This document shows positions 25,166-33,880 of a stretch of DNA of 58,610 bases, one piece after another. The position numbers and the translations under genes are program-made. The number at the start of each line of letters is the position of its first letter. Position 1 is the stretch's first letter. The notes beneath the pieces are model-generated. The model was given only the letters and a program-made list of their open reading frames with translations, was not told the origin of the DNA and searched no databases. The stretch is from Herbidospora yilanensis (lineage in GTDB: Bacteria > Actinomycetota > Actinomycetes > Streptosporangiales > Streptosporangiaceae), in assembly GCF_001570565.1 (NCBI RefSeq), contig NZ_BBXE01000051.1:1-58610 (forward strand). Direction: 5' to 3'.

Positions 25166-26083
25166 ATGAAGGCGATCGTCGCGATGGACCAGGCCGCGGA
25201 AGCGGCCGGGATCACACTCGCGGAGCGGCCCGAGCCGACGCCGGCGATCAACGACGTCGTCGTCGAAGTCCACGCGTCGGGCTTCGTCCCCGCGGAGTGG
25301 GAGTGGCCCTCGACGTGGGTCGATCGCTCCGGTCACGATCGCGCCCCGGCGATCATCGGCCACGAGTTCGCCGGAGTGGTCTCCTCCCTCGGCTACGGCA
25401 CGACGGGACTCTCGCTGGGACAGCGGGTCTTCGGCATCACGGACTGGCACCGCGACGGAACGCTGGCCGAGTACGCGGCCGTGGAGGCGCGCAACCTCGC
25501 GCCGCTGCCGGGTGACGTCGACTTCACGGTGGCCGCGGGTCTGCCGATCTCCGGCCTGACCGCCTGGCAGGGCCTGTTCCGGCACGGTCGTCTCCGGGCG
25601 GGGCAGAGCGTCCTGGCACACGGCGCCGCCGGCGCGGTCGGATCCGTGGTGACGCAGCTCGCGCGGGAGTCCGGCGCCTACGTGATCGGCACCGGCCGGG
25701 CGGCGGACCGCCAGGCGGCGCTCGACTTCGGCGCGAACGAGTTCCTCGACCTCGACCACGAGGATCTCGGCGACATCGGCGGGGTCGACCTGGTCTTCGA
25801 CGTCATCGGCGGTGACGTCCAACGGCGTTCGGCGAGCATCATCCGGCCGGGCGGGACGCTGGTGTCGGTGGTCGGGCCCGTCGAGGCCCGCCCTGCCGAC
25901 GGGCTGGCGGTCGACTTCGTCGTCGAGTCCGTCCCGAATCAGTTGGTGGAGATCGTCGACCGGGTGCGGGACGGGCGCCTTCGCGCCCACATCGGAACCG
26001 TCGCGCCCCTCGGCGACGCCATCCCCGCGCTCAACCCGGCCGAGCGGCGCAAGGGCAAGACCGTCATCCGGGTGCGCCCCTGA
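25166..26083 (+). CDS. NADPH:quinone reductase-like medium-chain oxidoreductase
   Basis: ATG at 25166 follows a GGGAGG site and gives 305 residues. The protein has the GroES-like N-terminal half (IIGHEFAGVV) and a Rossmann half with LAHGAAGAVGSVVTQLA that binds NADPH. It lacks the structural zinc cysteines of true alcohol dehydrogenases, so quinone or enone reduction is expected. Control by the divergent TetR through the two palindromes suggests induction by an electrophile or quinone. Confidence 0.88.
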   Translation: MKAIVAMDQAAEAAGITLAERPEPTPAINDVVVEVHASGFVPAEWEWPSTWVDRSGHDRAPAIIGHEFAGVVSSLGYGTTGLSLGQRVFGITDWHRDGTLAEYAAVEARNLAPLPGDVDFTVAAGLPISGLTAWQGLFRHGRLRAGQSVLAHGAAGAVGSVVTQLARESGAYVIGTGRAADRQAALDFGANEFLDLDHEDLGDIGGVDLVFDVIGGDVQRRSASIIRPGGTLVSVVGPVEARPADGLAVDFVVESVPNQLVEIVDRVRDGRLRAHIGTVAPLGDAIPALNPAERRKGKTVIRVRP

Positions 26084-26090
26084 CCTCGTT

Positions 26091-26113
26091 CCCGGCCTCC
26101 CCCGGAGGCCGGG
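26091..26113. terminator. Bidirectional hairpin between convergent genes
   Basis: Perfect 10-bp arms CCCGGCCTCC and GGAGGCCGGG with a 3-base loop lie in the 36-bp space between two convergent stops. No T-tract, as common in actinobacteria. Confidence 0.7.
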
Positions 26114-26119
26114 CCGGTC

Positions 26120-27487
26120 TCAGGCGGCGATGTCCGACAGCGCCCGGTCGCGGGTCCGCACCCCGAGCCGGATGATCCCCGCCGCGACCAGCAGCAGCGC
26201 CACCATCGCGAACGACGCCGGACGGGCGCCGTATTGGGTCAGAATCGGCAGCACCACGAACGGCGTGACCGCACCGCCGAGGTGCCCGACCCCGTCGGCG
26301 ATCGCCGAGGCGGTGCCCCGGGCGCGCGTCGGGAAGATCTCCGCCGTGTACGTGTAGGCGGGCGTGGCCATGAACGCGATGCCGAACGAGCTGAACAGGG
26401 CCCCGGCGGTGGCCGCCGCCTCCCCCAGGTTGAGGGAGATGAGCAGCAGCGAGGCCGCGAACACCAGGGTGCCGATGACCACCATCGTCCGCCGTTCCAT
26501 CCGCTCGACCAGCAGCATCGCGGCCACCGCCGAGATCAGCGGCATCGCCCGCGTCAGCACGCTGACCAGGACCGCGTCCGAGGTGGAGATGCCGATGCCT
26601 TCGAGGATGAGGGGCAGGTAGCTGGCGTAGCCGTACATGGCGATGTAGAAGACGAACCAGAAGCCGAGCACGATCATCATGCGCGACAGGTAGGGCGCCT
26701 TGAACAGCGCCCGCGCGGGCACCCGTTCCTCCTCGGAGGTGGTGGCCTGTTCCTCGGCGGCCAGGTCGAGGACGGGCGCGGGCCCGCCGACCCTGGCCTC
26801 CATGTCCCGCACGATCGCGTCGGCCTCCGCCGTCCGGCCGACGGTGACGAGCCAGCGCGGCGACTCGGTCAGCGCCCGCCGGTTGACCAGCGGCAGCACC
26901 AGCAGCACGAGGGCGCCGAACCCGAGCAGCCAGCGCCAGCCGCCCTCGAACTTCAGCACCGGCAGCGAGGCGAACCCGGTGACGAGCAGCCCCACGGTCC
27001 CGACCGTGTAGAGGCGCGACAGGTAACCGCCGCGCTGGTGCTTGGGCGCCAGCTCCCCGATGTAGGCGGAGCACAACGCCAGCACCGCGCCCATGCCGCA
27101 GCCGGTGAGGAACCGGAAGAAGGTCAGCGACCAGACGTCCCAGGAGAAGGCGGTCAGCAGCCCGCCGACGCCGAGCGCGGAGATCGTCAGGAACAGGCCG
27201 CGCTGGCGGCCGTGCCGGTCGGCGATGTGCCCGAAGGCGTAGGCGCCGACGCAGTAGCCGACCAGGTTCCAGGTGATCGGGTAGCCGAGTTCGGCCCCGG
27301 TGAGCCCGAACGCGTCGCGCATCGCGGGCAGCGTGATGGTGAGGACGGAGATGTCGTAATTGGCGAAGAAGAAGCAGAGCATCAACGCGAACCAGGCCGC
27401 GCGGCTGAGCCCGACCTTCGGCATCGCGTCGATGCGGGCGTTGACACCGGCCGCGGACACGGCCGGCTGGGGGGTGGCGGACATCAC
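26120..27487 (-). CDS. MFS transporter (sugar/aromatic acid:H+ symporter type)
   Basis: The 455-residue protein starts at GTG 27487 or the adjoining ATG 27484. It has 12 predicted helices, the loop 2-3 signature GHIADRHGRQRG and the TESPRWLVTVGR block after helix 6 seen in the sugar and aromatic-acid symporter branches. It lies downstream of a LysR gene and is linked by a shared motif to the acyl-CoA catabolic operon, so it probably imports that pathway's carboxylate substrate. Confidence 0.9.
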   Translation of the reverse strand: MMSATPQPAVSAAGVNARIDAMPKVGLSRAAWFALMLCFFFANYDISVLTITLPAMRDAFGLTGAELGYPITWNLVGYCVGAYAFGHIADRHGRQRGLFLTISALGVGGLLTAFSWDVWSLTFFRFLTGCGMGAVLALCSAYIGELAPKHQRGGYLSRLYTVGTVGLLVTGFASLPVLKFEGGWRWLLGFGALVLLVLPLVNRRALTESPRWLVTVGRTAEADAIVRDMEARVGGPAPVLDLAAEEQATTSEEERVPARALFKAPYLSRMMIVLGFWFVFYIAMYGYASYLPLILEGIGISTSDAVLVSVLTRAMPLISAVAAMLLVERMERRTMVVIGTLVFAASLLLISLNLGEAAATAGALFSSFGIAFMATPAYTYTAEIFPTRARGTASAIADGVGHLGGAVTPFVVLPILTQYGARPASFAMVALLLVAAGIIRLGVRTRDRALSDIAA

Positions 27488-27566
27488 GTGTCGACCTCAC
27501 AAGGTTCAGGTGGACGTGGTGCGCCGACGATAGGCGGGCGTTTCGAAGGGTGGCCATCGCCGATCG

Positions 27567-27601
27567 GCGCACGTGCCCGTGCGCGAAAACGCAACGTGTC
27601 A
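27567..27601. promoter_or_regulatory. Regulatory region before the MFS gene
   Basis: An inverted repeat GCGCACG-TGCC-CGTGCGC (27567-27584) is followed by GCAACGTGTCA (27591-27601), a motif that also occurs in the LysR-CaiB intergenic region at 28567-28577. A LysR binding site is inferred. Confidence 0.4.
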
Positions 27602-28513
27602 GAGCGTCAGCGGGTGTCCGGCCCACTCCCGGCGGGCCGCGCGGACCAGCCCGGAGACGACCTCGTCGTGCTGGGCGCGGCTCCGCAACCAGGCCACGCC
27701 GAGCAGGAACTCCACATCGTCGCGGAGCGGGATGAGCGCGAACGCCGGGTCGGCGAAGATGTGGGAGCTGCCGCCGTGGCGGGGGTGCAGGGTCAGCGTG
27801 ACGCCGTGGCTGCGGCGGATGTGGGCGGCCAGCATCACCGAGTCGTGGTCGGGCATGCGGTGCAGCGAGGTGATGCCCGCCTCGCGCAGCCTGCGGTGGA
27901 ACTGGTTCATCGCGGTCGGCTGCACGGTCACGGGCCCGATCGTCATGGTCCGGTGGGTGAGGTCGCACAGGGACAGGTCGGGACGGGAGGCCAGCGGGTC
28001 GTCGGCACGGACGACCACGCAGAAGGTGTAGCGGGCCACCACCAGGCTGTCGAGTCCGGGCCGGTCGAGCGGAAGATGGACGAGCGCCAGGTCGAGCTCC
28101 CCGCGCTCCAGCCCCGGCAGCAGCTCGGCCGACGGCGCGGTGGTGACCTCGATCTCGTGGCCGGGGAAGCCCTGCTCGGTGACGGCCAGCAGCCGGTCCA
28201 TGACGACGGGCGGCGACAGGTGGGTGCCCGCGACCCGAACCACGGCCTTGCCCGACGGCGCGGCATTGACCAGCGCCTTCAGCCCGTCGACCCGGGTCAG
28301 GACGTCACGCACCGGATCGACCAGCGCCTGCCCGTCGGGGGTCAGCTCGACCTGGTGGTAGCGCCGGACGAACAGCGCGACGCCGAGTTCGCGCTCCAGA
28401 TCGCGGACAGCCCGGCTGACGGGTGAGGGGGTCAGGTGCAGCCGCTCGGCCGCCCGGCCGAAGTGGAGTTCCTGGGCCACCGCCAGGAAACACCGGAGCT
28501 GCTGCACGTCCAT
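27599..28513 (-). CDS. LysR-family transcriptional regulator
   Basis: The 304-residue protein starts at ATG 28513 with a typical LysR winged helix (MDVQQLRCFLAVAQELHFGR and LHLTPSPVSRAVRDLERELG) and a two-lobe effector-binding domain. It is divergent from the CaiB-led catabolic operon and upstream of the MFS gene on its own strand. That arrangement is classic for a regulator that activates a degradation operon and its importer in response to a pathway intermediate. The inducer is unknown. Confidence 0.92.
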   Translation of the reverse strand: MDVQQLRCFLAVAQELHFGRAAERLHLTPSPVSRAVRDLERELGVALFVRRYHQVELTPDGQALVDPVRDVLTRVDGLKALVNAAPSGKAVVRVAGTHLSPPVVMDRLLAVTEQGFPGHEIEVTTAPSAELLPGLERGELDLALVHLPLDRPGLDSLVVARYTFCVVVRADDPLASRPDLSLCDLTHRTMTIGPVTVQPTAMNQFHRRLREAGITSLHRMPDHDSVMLAAHIRRSHGVTLTLHPRHGGSSHIFADPAFALIPLRDDVEFLLGVAWLRSRAQHDEVVSGLVRAARREWAGHPLTL

Positions 28514-28551
28514 GCCGGGAGTCTGGTTCGCGCGTCACGGCACGTCAACCG

Positions 28552-28591
28552 GCACGTTGCGGATTCGGCAACGTGTCACCTTGCGGATTCG
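28552..28591. promoter_or_regulatory. LysR-type operator: inverted repeat plus direct repeat
   Basis: Arms CACGTTGC and GCAACGTG (28552-28559, 28567-28574) flank GGATTCG. A direct copy of TTGCGGATTCGG recurs at 28580-28591. The position between lysR and the operon fits autoregulation and activation. Confidence 0.6.
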
Positions 28592-28661
28592 GACGTTTAC
28601 CCACCGGAGTGCCGCGTGCCATCCTCACGCCATCCACCTGCGAGATTTGAGGTGATCAACC

Positions 28662-30875
28662 ATGCCCAGTGGCCGTCCCCTGGACGGGGTCCGGGTCGTC
28701 GACCTGGCCGACGGCAAGGCCGAGATGTGCGGCCGGTTCCTCGCCGACCTGGGGGCCGACGTCATCCGGGTCGAGCCGCCCGGCGGCTCCCCGACCCGGA
28801 AGCGGGCGCACTACTTCGCCTCCCACAACGCCGGCAAACGCGGGGTGACCCTGACGCCGGGCGATCCCCGGCTGCTCGACCTGGCCGAGGGCGCCGACCT
28901 GCTGATCGAGACCGGACGGCCGGGCACGCTCGACGTCGCCGCGCTGATGGCCCGCAACCCGGCCCTGGTGGTCGTCTCGATCACCGACTTCGGCCAGAGC
29001 GGCCCCTACCGCGACTGGCTGGCGACCAACGCCACCCACCTCGCCCTGGGCGGGGTGCTCTCCCGCTCGGGCGTGCCCGGCCGCGCGCCGGTGTTGCCGC
29101 CCGGTCCGCTGGCCTACGAGTCGGCCGCGGTGCAGGCGGCGTGGGCGGGCCTGCTGGCCTACCTGGCCCGGCTCGACACCGGGCAGGGCGACCATGTCGA
29201 CTGCTCGGTGTACGAGATGACCGCGCAGGTCCTGGACCCCGGTTACGGGATCGGCGGATCGGCGACCGGCGGCGTGCCGGCGACCGAGTTGCCGCGGGGG
29301 CGTCCCGAGGCCGGGAACCTGTATCCGATCTTCCGCTGCGCCGACGGCTACGTGCGCATCTGCGTGCTGGCCAAGCGGCAGTGGCGGGGCATGTTCGGCT
29401 GGCTCGGCGAGCCCGCCGAGTTCGCCGACCCCAAGTACGACACCCTGGGCGCCCGGTTCGGCGCCTCCGCGCGACTGCACGAGCTCATCGGCGACCTGTT
29501 CCGCGACCGGACCCGGGACGAACTGGTCGCGCAGGGCCAGGAACGCGGCGTGCCGATCGCGGCGCTGCTCGACCCGCGCGAGGTGCTGGACAGTCCCCAC
29601 TTCGGCGCGCGGGGCACGTTCACCGACGGGATGCCGTCGGGCTATCTGGAGATCAACGGCGTGCGGGCGGGATTCCGGGGCCCGGCGCCGGAACCCGGCC
29701 GGCACAACGACGAGGTGTTCGCCGAGACCAGGCCCACGCCACCGGCCGTGCGCGGCGAGACGGCCGGACGCCGGCCCCTGGAGGGGCTGCGGGTGCTCGA
29801 CCTGGGCGTGATCGTGGTCGGCGCCGAGCTCGGCCGGCTCCTGGCCGACCAGGGCGCCGAGGTCATCAAGATCGAGAGCCGGGCCTACCCCGACGGGAGC
29901 CGTCAGTCGCTCACCGGGGAGAAGATCAGCGTCAGCTTCGCCTGGGGGCACCGCAACAAGTTGAGCGCCGGGATCAACCTGCGCTCCCCCGAGGGGCTGG
30001 AGCTGTTCAAGAAGCTGGCCGCCGAGTCCGACGTGATCCTCTCGAACTTCAAGCCCGGCACCCTCGAATCGCTCGGCCTCGGCTACGACGTCATCAGCGC
30101 GCTCAACCCGCGCGTCGTCATGGCCGACAGCAGCGCGCTCGGTTCGACCGGGCCGTGGAGCAGGCGGATGGGCTACGGGCCGCTCGTCCGCGCCTCGACC
30201 GGGCTGACCATGCTCTGGCGCGACCACGGCGTCGAAGACGGGTTCTGCGACGCGATCACCATCTATCCCGACCACATCGCGGCCCGCGTCGGCGCGGTCG
30301 GCGTCATCGCCTCGCTGATCGCGCGGCGGCGCACCGGGAAGGGCGGCACCGTCAGCGTCGCCCAGGCCGAGACCATCATCACCCAGTTCTCCACCGAGTT
30401 CCTGGAGGGCTCCTTCCCCACCGGCCCGTTCGAGCGGCTGTACCCGTGCGCCGGAGACGACGAATGGATCATCGCCGACCCGCAGACCGATGAGCAGGAG
30501 CGTTCCCTGCACGAGCTCACCGGCCCCGACGTCGCCGCCTGGACCTCACGGTTCCCGCCCAGGGAGGCGATGGCGCTGCTCCAGGCGGCCGGGGTGCCCG
30601 CCGGGATGATGCAGCGGGTCACCGAGTACCCCGACGACCCCCAACTGGCCGCACGCGGGTTCCTGCGGGAGATGCGCCAGACGTACATCGACCATGTGGT
30701 GCTGACCGAGAACGGGCCCGCCACCTTCACCCGGGTCGCCGACCCGGACCTGCGTCCCGCGCCGCTCGCCGGTGAGCACACCCGGCAGGTGGCCGCGCGG
30801 CTGCTCGGCCTGACCGAATCCGAGATCGAGGCCTTGATCGAGGCCGGAGCACTGGAAGGACCCGACGGTGAATGA
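28662..30875 (+). CDS. Tandem-domain CaiB/BaiF-type CoA transferase
   Basis: At 737 residues it is about twice the usual family III CoA-transferase. The first domain starts GVRVVDLADGKAEMCGRFLA, the second near residue 370 with GLRVLDLGVIVVGAELGRLL, each with its own nucleotide-binding strand. At the position of the catalytic Asp of formyl-CoA transferase the two domains appear to have Glu (HVDCSVYEM and VSVAQAE), judged by eye. It should move CoA between an acyl-CoA and a carboxylic acid, activating the substrate for the enoyl-CoA hydratase, thiolase and DUF35 genes that follow. Confidence 0.87.
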   Translation: MPSGRPLDGVRVVDLADGKAEMCGRFLADLGADVIRVEPPGGSPTRKRAHYFASHNAGKRGVTLTPGDPRLLDLAEGADLLIETGRPGTLDVAALMARNPALVVVSITDFGQSGPYRDWLATNATHLALGGVLSRSGVPGRAPVLPPGPLAYESAAVQAAWAGLLAYLARLDTGQGDHVDCSVYEMTAQVLDPGYGIGGSATGGVPATELPRGRPEAGNLYPIFRCADGYVRICVLAKRQWRGMFGWLGEPAEFADPKYDTLGARFGASARLHELIGDLFRDRTRDELVAQGQERGVPIAALLDPREVLDSPHFGARGTFTDGMPSGYLEINGVRAGFRGPAPEPGRHNDEVFAETRPTPPAVRGETAGRRPLEGLRVLDLGVIVVGAELGRLLADQGAEVIKIESRAYPDGSRQSLTGEKISVSFAWGHRNKLSAGINLRSPEGLELFKKLAAESDVILSNFKPGTLESLGLGYDVISALNPRVVMADSSALGSTGPWSRRMGYGPLVRASTGLTMLWRDHGVEDGFCDAITIYPDHIAARVGAVGVIASLIARRRTGKGGTVSVAQAETIITQFSTEFLEGSFPTGPFERLYPCAGDDEWIIADPQTDEQERSLHELTGPDVAAWTSRFPPREAMALLQAAGVPAGMMQRVTEYPDDPQLAARGFLREMRQTYIDHVVLTENGPATFTRVADPDLRPAPLAGEHTRQVAARLLGLTESEIEALIEAGALEGPDGE

Positions 30876-31650
30876 GACACGGAGTGAGCCCGCCGCGCTG
30901 GTGGAGCGCCGCGGCCATGTCATGGTGATCACGTTCAACCGCCCGGAGGTGCGCAACGCCGTCGACGGCGCGCTCACCCGCGCGGTGGGGGAAGCGCTCG
31001 ACGAGGCGGCCGACGATCCCGCGGTGCGGGCCGTCGTGGTCACCGGAGCGGGCGACCGGGCGTTCTGCGCCGGGGCCGACCTGAAGGCCGTGGCCCGGGG
31101 TGAGTTCGACGGCGACGGCGTGAAACCCCATTGGGGATTCGCCGGATGTGTGACCCATCCGATCAGCAAGCCCGTGATCGCGGCGGTGAACGGCTTCGCG
31201 CTGGGCGGCGGCACCGAGATCGCGTTGTGGGCCGATCTGGTCGTGGCCGCCGACACCGCCGTCTTCGGGCTGCCCGAGGTGCGGCGCGGCATCATCGCCG
31301 GGGCCGGGGGCGCGTTCCGGATCGTCGAGCAGTTGCCGTTGAAGGTGGCGATGGAGATCCTGCTGACCGGGCGGCACGTACCCGCCGACGAGATGCACCG
31401 GTTGGGGCTGGTCAACCGGGTGGTGCCGCTCGACGAGGTGGTCTCGGCGGCGGTCGAGCTGGCGGAGTCGATCGCCGGCAACGCGCCGCTGGCCGTACAG
31501 GCGAGCAAGCGGATCGCCCGGGGGCTGAGCGAGACCGAGTCGTGGAACCGGACCTCGGCCGAGACGAGGGCCGTGATGGAGTCCGCCGACGCGAAAGAGG
31601 GCCCGCGCGCCTTCGCCGAGAAGCGCGCGCCGGTGTGGGAGGGCCGATGA
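30868..31650 (+). CDS. Enoyl-CoA hydratase/isomerase
   Basis: This 260-residue crotonase-fold protein starts at GTG 30868, overlapping the CaiB gene by 8 bp. It has the oxyanion-hole blocks FCAGADLKAV and ALGGGTEIALWADLVVAA, with a glutamate in LPEVRRGIIAGAGG that fits a hydratase. It would add water to a 2-enoyl-CoA formed after CoA activation. Its stop forms an ATGA overlap with the thiolase gene. Confidence 0.92.
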   Translation: MNETRSEPAALVERRGHVMVITFNRPEVRNAVDGALTRAVGEALDEAADDPAVRAVVVTGAGDRAFCAGADLKAVARGEFDGDGVKPHWGFAGCVTHPISKPVIAAVNGFALGGGTEIALWADLVVAADTAVFGLPEVRRGIIAGAGGAFRIVEQLPLKVAMEILLTGRHVPADEMHRLGLVNRVVPLDEVVSAAVELAESIAGNAPLAVQASKRIARGLSETESWNRTSAETRAVMESADAKEGPRAFAEKRAPVWEGR

Positions 31651-32780
31651 ACGCCGTGATCGCCGGGCTCGGCATCACCGAGATGGGCAAGGTCTACGGC
31701 CGGACCGCGCCGGAGTTCGCCGCCGACGCGGTCCGCCTCGCCGTCGACGACGCCGGGCTGGCCCTGGCCGACGTCGACGGCCTGCTGACCAACACCGGCA
31801 TCACCGGCGACGTCGGACTCGGCCTGCAACGCGACCTCGGGCTGCGTGACCTGCGGCTGCTGTCGGAGGTGCAGGCCTACGGGTCGTCGGCCGGCGCGAT
31901 GGTGCAGTACGCCGCGATGGCGGTCATGTCCGGCATGGCATCGGTCGTGGCCTGCGTCTTCGCCGACGCGCCGCTGAAGGAGCCCGGTGCCGGAGCGGGC
32001 GCCGCCTACGCGGGCCTGACCACCACCGGCTGGCGGGGGCTGGCGGCGGCGTCGGGCATCTACAGCGCCAACACCATGTACGCCCTGGCCGCCCGCCGCC
32101 ACATGCGCACTTACGGCACCACCAGCGAACAACTCGGTCACATCGCGGTCGCCCAGCGGGCGTGGGCCGCGCTCAACCCGCTGGCCCAGATGCGCGACCC
32201 GATCACCCTGGCCGACCACCAGAGCTCCCGCTGGATCGCCGAACCGTTCCACCTGCTCGACTGCTGCCTGGTCAGCAACGGCGGCGTCGCCGTCATCGTC
32301 ACCACCGCCGACCGCGCCGCCGACCTGAACCAGCCGCCGGTCCGCATCCTCGGCTGGGCCCAGACCCATCCCGGGAACGACGAACAGCTCGGCCTGGTCA
32401 GCGGCGCCGCGATCTCCGGCCCGGCCGCCCTGAAGATGGCCGGGGCGACCATCGCGGACATCGACGTCGCCGAACTCTACGACTGCTACACCTTCACCGC
32501 GCTGCTCTCGCTGGAGGACTACGGCTTCTGCGCCAAGGGCGAAGGCGGCCCGTTCGCCGCGAGCGGCGCCCTGGGGCCGGGCGGGTCGCTGGCCGTCAAC
32601 ACGGGCGGCGGCCAGCTTTCCTCCTATTACATGTGGGGCATGACCCCGCTGTCGGAGGCCGTCGTCCAGGCCCGCGGCCAGGGCGGCGACCGGCAGGCGC
32701 CCCGCAACGACCTCGTGCTGGTCAGCGGCAACGGCGGCCTGCTCGACCACCACTCGACGCTCATCCTCAGCGCGCGGTAA
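31647..32780 (+). CDS. SCP2-type thiolase/lipid-transfer thiolase
   Basis: The 377-residue protein starts in an ATGA overlap at 31647. It belongs to the thiolase-like SCP2/Ltp group: AGLGITEMGKVYGRTAPEFA at the N-terminus, the YDCYTFTALLSLEDYGF block and VNTGGGQLSSYYMWGM at the end. The position of the nucleophilic Cys of classical thiolases (after VEAYGSSAGAM-like QAYGSSAGAM) has Ser-Ser instead. Ltp2-type proteins without that Cys act as retro-aldolases with a DUF35 partner, and a DUF35 gene follows 10 bp later. A C-C cleavage role is therefore inferred. Confidence 0.82.
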   Translation: MNAVIAGLGITEMGKVYGRTAPEFAADAVRLAVDDAGLALADVDGLLTNTGITGDVGLGLQRDLGLRDLRLLSEVQAYGSSAGAMVQYAAMAVMSGMASVVACVFADAPLKEPGAGAGAAYAGLTTTGWRGLAAASGIYSANTMYALAARRHMRTYGTTSEQLGHIAVAQRAWAALNPLAQMRDPITLADHQSSRWIAEPFHLLDCCLVSNGGVAVIVTTADRAADLNQPPVRILGWAQTHPGNDEQLGLVSGAAISGPAALKMAGATIADIDVAELYDCYTFTALLSLEDYGFCAKGEGGPFAASGALGPGGSLAVNTGGGQLSSYYMWGMTPLSEAVVQARGQGGDRQAPRNDLVLVSGNGGLLDHHSTLILSAR

Positions 32781-32790
32781 GGAGACCGAC

Positions 32791-33168
32791 ATGCCCGTGG
32801 GAATCGTCCGGCGCGACGCCGCCACCACCGAGTTCTTCGACGGCACCGCCCGGGGAGAACTCCTGATCCGATCCTGCGCGTGTGGCGCGTTCGCGGCTCC
32901 CCAGGCCCGCACCTGCCCCGCGTGCGGGTGCGAGCTGACGGCCTGGGCCGCCGCCGCCGGGACCGGGACCGTCGAGACGTGGTCGATCGTCCACAACCGG
33001 AAGCTGCCGCCGGTGACGGTCGCCATCGTCCGCCTGGACGAGGGCCCCTGGATGCAGACCCAGCTCGTCGGCGACCTGCCCGATGATCTGCGGGATCTCC
33101 GGGTCCGGGTCGCCTTCGAACAACCCCAGGGCGGCGAGGCCGTCCCCGTCTTCGGCGCCGCCGGCTAG
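32791..33168 (+). CDS. DUF35 Zn-ribbon/OB-fold protein
   Basis: The 125-residue protein has a rubredoxin-like zinc ribbon (CACGAFAAPQARTCPACGC) and a following OB-fold domain, the DUF35 architecture. Such proteins partner with SCP2-like thiolases or aldolases, for example in steroid side-chain degradation. It lies directly after such a gene. Its stop overlaps the convergent reductase gene by 4 bp. Confidence 0.88.
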   Translation: MPVGIVRRDAATTEFFDGTARGELLIRSCACGAFAAPQARTCPACGCELTAWAAAAGTGTVETWSIVHNRKLPPVTVAIVRLDEGPWMQTQLVGDLPDDLRDLRVRVAFEQPQGGEAVPVFGAAG

Positions 33169-33806
33169 AGCCGGGTGAAGGTCAGGTGCGTGACACCTGA
33201 GGGAGCCGAAACCGCTTCGATCGTGTACGTCTCCTCCAGCGCCTCCAGCCCGTCCCAGAGCCGGACCCCGCGGCCGAGCAGGATCGGCACCTGCACCAGG
33301 TGCAGATGATCGATCAGCCCGGCGGCGAGGAAGTCGCGAACGACCGTGGGCCCGCCGCCGACGCGCACGTCCAGGCCGTCGGCGGCCGCACGGGCCCGGG
33401 TGAGCGCCTCGGCGGGTGAGGCGTCCAGGAAGTGGAAGGTGGTGCCGCCGGCCATCTCGATCGACGGCCTCGGCCGGTGGGTGAGCACGAAGACGGGCGT
33501 CCGGAACGGCGGGATGTCCCCCCACCAGCCCCGCCAGGCCGGGTCGTCCTGCCAGCCGGGCGGGCCGAACTTGCCGGCGCCCATGATCTCGGCGCCGATG
33601 CCGTGACCGTGCCGTGCCGCGAACACGTGGTCGGCGCCCCCGGCGCCGCCGTCGCCACCTTGCGTCTCGTGCCAGAACCGGGTGGCGAACATCCACTCGT
33701 GCAGCCGTTCCCCGGCGTGCCCGAACGGCGCGTCGAGGGCCTGGCCGTCGCCGGTGGCGAAACCGTCAAGCGAGATCGAGAGATTGTGGACGCGTACCGC
33801 GGACAT
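33165..33806 (-). CDS. RibD C-terminal/DHFR-like reductase
   Basis: ATG 33806 follows AAAGGAG and gives 213 residues. The VRVHNLSISLDGFATGDGQA start and VRVGGGPTVVRDFLAAGLID block place it in the same family as the protein at 10942, but with low similarity. NADPH-dependent reduction of an unknown substrate is inferred from the family. It is monocistronic and convergent with the catabolic operon. Confidence 0.85.
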   Translation of the reverse strand: MSAVRVHNLSISLDGFATGDGQALDAPFGHAGERLHEWMFATRFWHETQGGDGGAGGADHVFAARHGHGIGAEIMGAGKFGPPGWQDDPAWRGWWGDIPPFRTPVFVLTHRPRPSIEMAGGTTFHFLDASPAEALTRARAAADGLDVRVGGGPTVVRDFLAAGLIDHLHLVQVPILLGRGVRLWDGLEALEETYTIEAVSAPSGVTHLTFTRL

Positions 33807-33880
33807 GAGCGGGCTCCTTTGGTCGGGCTCTCACCGATGAGTCGGAGCCGGCGGCCCGTTCTCTACATGCCTCCGCGGGT

